Origin: Varroa destructor
Taxonomy: Eukaryota; Arthropoda; Arachnida; Mesostigmata; Varroidae
Assembly: GCF_002443255.2 (NCBI RefSeq)
Contig: NW_019211459.1
Span: 21,230,147-21,294,146 of the forward strand
Direction: 5' to 3'
DNA: 64,000 nt
Each line of letters begins with the position of its first letter. Position 1 is the stretch's first letter. Below the pieces are notes generated by a model. It ran no database searches. It saw only the letters and a list, made by a program, of their open reading frames with translations, and was not told where the DNA came from. Shown here in pieces: positions 63,207 to 64,000 of the stretch. The position numbers and the translations under genes are program-made.

Positions 63207-64000
63207 GTTGGTATACTACCTACTTGTGAAAAAGATAGCGAGGGTTAGGGCTTTGCATAGAATGAATTTTTTTGTCAAATGAAAAACTCTGGGGCAGTTA
63301 GGCGAATTAGCTATCCAGGTAGAAAAGATCGGTGTCATCGAGGACGTAAGGGACAATTTTTACTTTTCTCGAGGCTCAAGCTCTAGCACACGCTACTCTG
63401 ACAAAGATATTCAGCTAACTCGAATACGAAAAATGGCTGGTACCTTTTGTATTGTAACTGAGCTCCTTTGTGTAGATAATGGTTTTTCAAGTTTGCCTAG
63501 AATTGAGCTAGCCTTTCTATGATCTCCAGGGCGATTTAGGGTTTTTTTTTTTTGTTTTTCTTTCTTTTATCTAAAATTTGCGTGTTTGATTAAGGACATA
63601 GTCATCGAATCTTAGAGAGGACTATTTTACCGGTTGGCCGATGCTTCGTCCAACGTTCATCGAGGTGTCTCATGATAGAAAAACAAATATGTATGTCGAC
63701 GGATAATTATAATATTCCACCATACTGATTCCAACACCAGACTTCGAAAAAATATTTACTTGTAAAGCGAGACACTCGAGAAACCTTTGATGATACCTAA
63801 AAACTAGGATTCGTGGTACCTGTTTCGCTACGTTAGTCTAGCTGGAAATGTCAGGAGATCAAAAAATGTAAATTGGCAATTTTCTTTATGAAGTCAGGCA
63901 AAACATTTTACAGTTTATCCTAAACGGCCACCTACAGTTTCATATTCAAAGAGAACGATGTCTATTTTTTTCCCTTGAACAGTTTACAGAGACATAGTGC
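63207..64000 (+). other. First intron of the receptor gene (partial)
   Basis: This starts at the GTTGGT donor after Gln203. The frame closes within 14 codons and the rest is AT-rich, with a T-rich run near 63540-63570. I looked for a TM5 exon (a hydrophobic segment with the conserved proline) and saw none, so the intron or the gap to the next coding exon is at least about 790 bases. Confidence 0.6.

Overview
The window reads as animal nuclear DNA, most likely from an arthropod. It is AT-rich, sparse in coding sequence, and exons appear singly with splice-site dinucleotides rather than in operons. The one exon I can assign to a family encodes the first half of a rhodopsin-class receptor of the GnRH/AKH/corazonin superfamily (about 62.6-63.2 kb, + strand). 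It looks closest to the corazonin receptors of arthropods. I see no prokaryotic features, CRISPR array, canonical tRNA, rRNA or intact transposon. A mite or similar arthropod would fit, but nothing here fixes the taxon.

Layout. About 4.7-5.1 kb (- strand) holds an internal exon encoding a polyglutamine tract followed by Ser/Gly/Ala-rich low-complexity protein, flanked by acceptor and donor sites. About 5.7-6.0 kb (+) is a protein-like frame broken by two stops. From 6 to 22.8 kb there are AT-rich stretches alternating with GC-richer islands. One island, 16.46-17.36 kb (-), contains the longest open frame in the window (297 codons, function unknown). About 22.8-23.4 kb (-) is an ATG-containing exon of a disordered, basic and probably phosphorylated N-terminal region, ending in a perfect GTAAGT donor. 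The long middle part, 23.4-62.6 kb, has no exon I can identify by family. It contains weak exon-like frames (41.8-42.0, 46.94-46.99 and 52.6-52.9 kb, all -), simple repeats, long G/C homopolymers, a tRNA-like element and several strong hairpins. One hairpin has an ideal RFX X-box core at 26.82 kb. The receptor exon lies at the right end, and the rest of that gene is outside the window.

The well-supported exons cannot be joined into a single gene. The two - strand exons are about 18 kb apart and need not belong together, and the receptor is on the other strand. Everything outside the three main exons is offered at low confidence. All assignments come from reading the sequence by eye, and no database search was possible.
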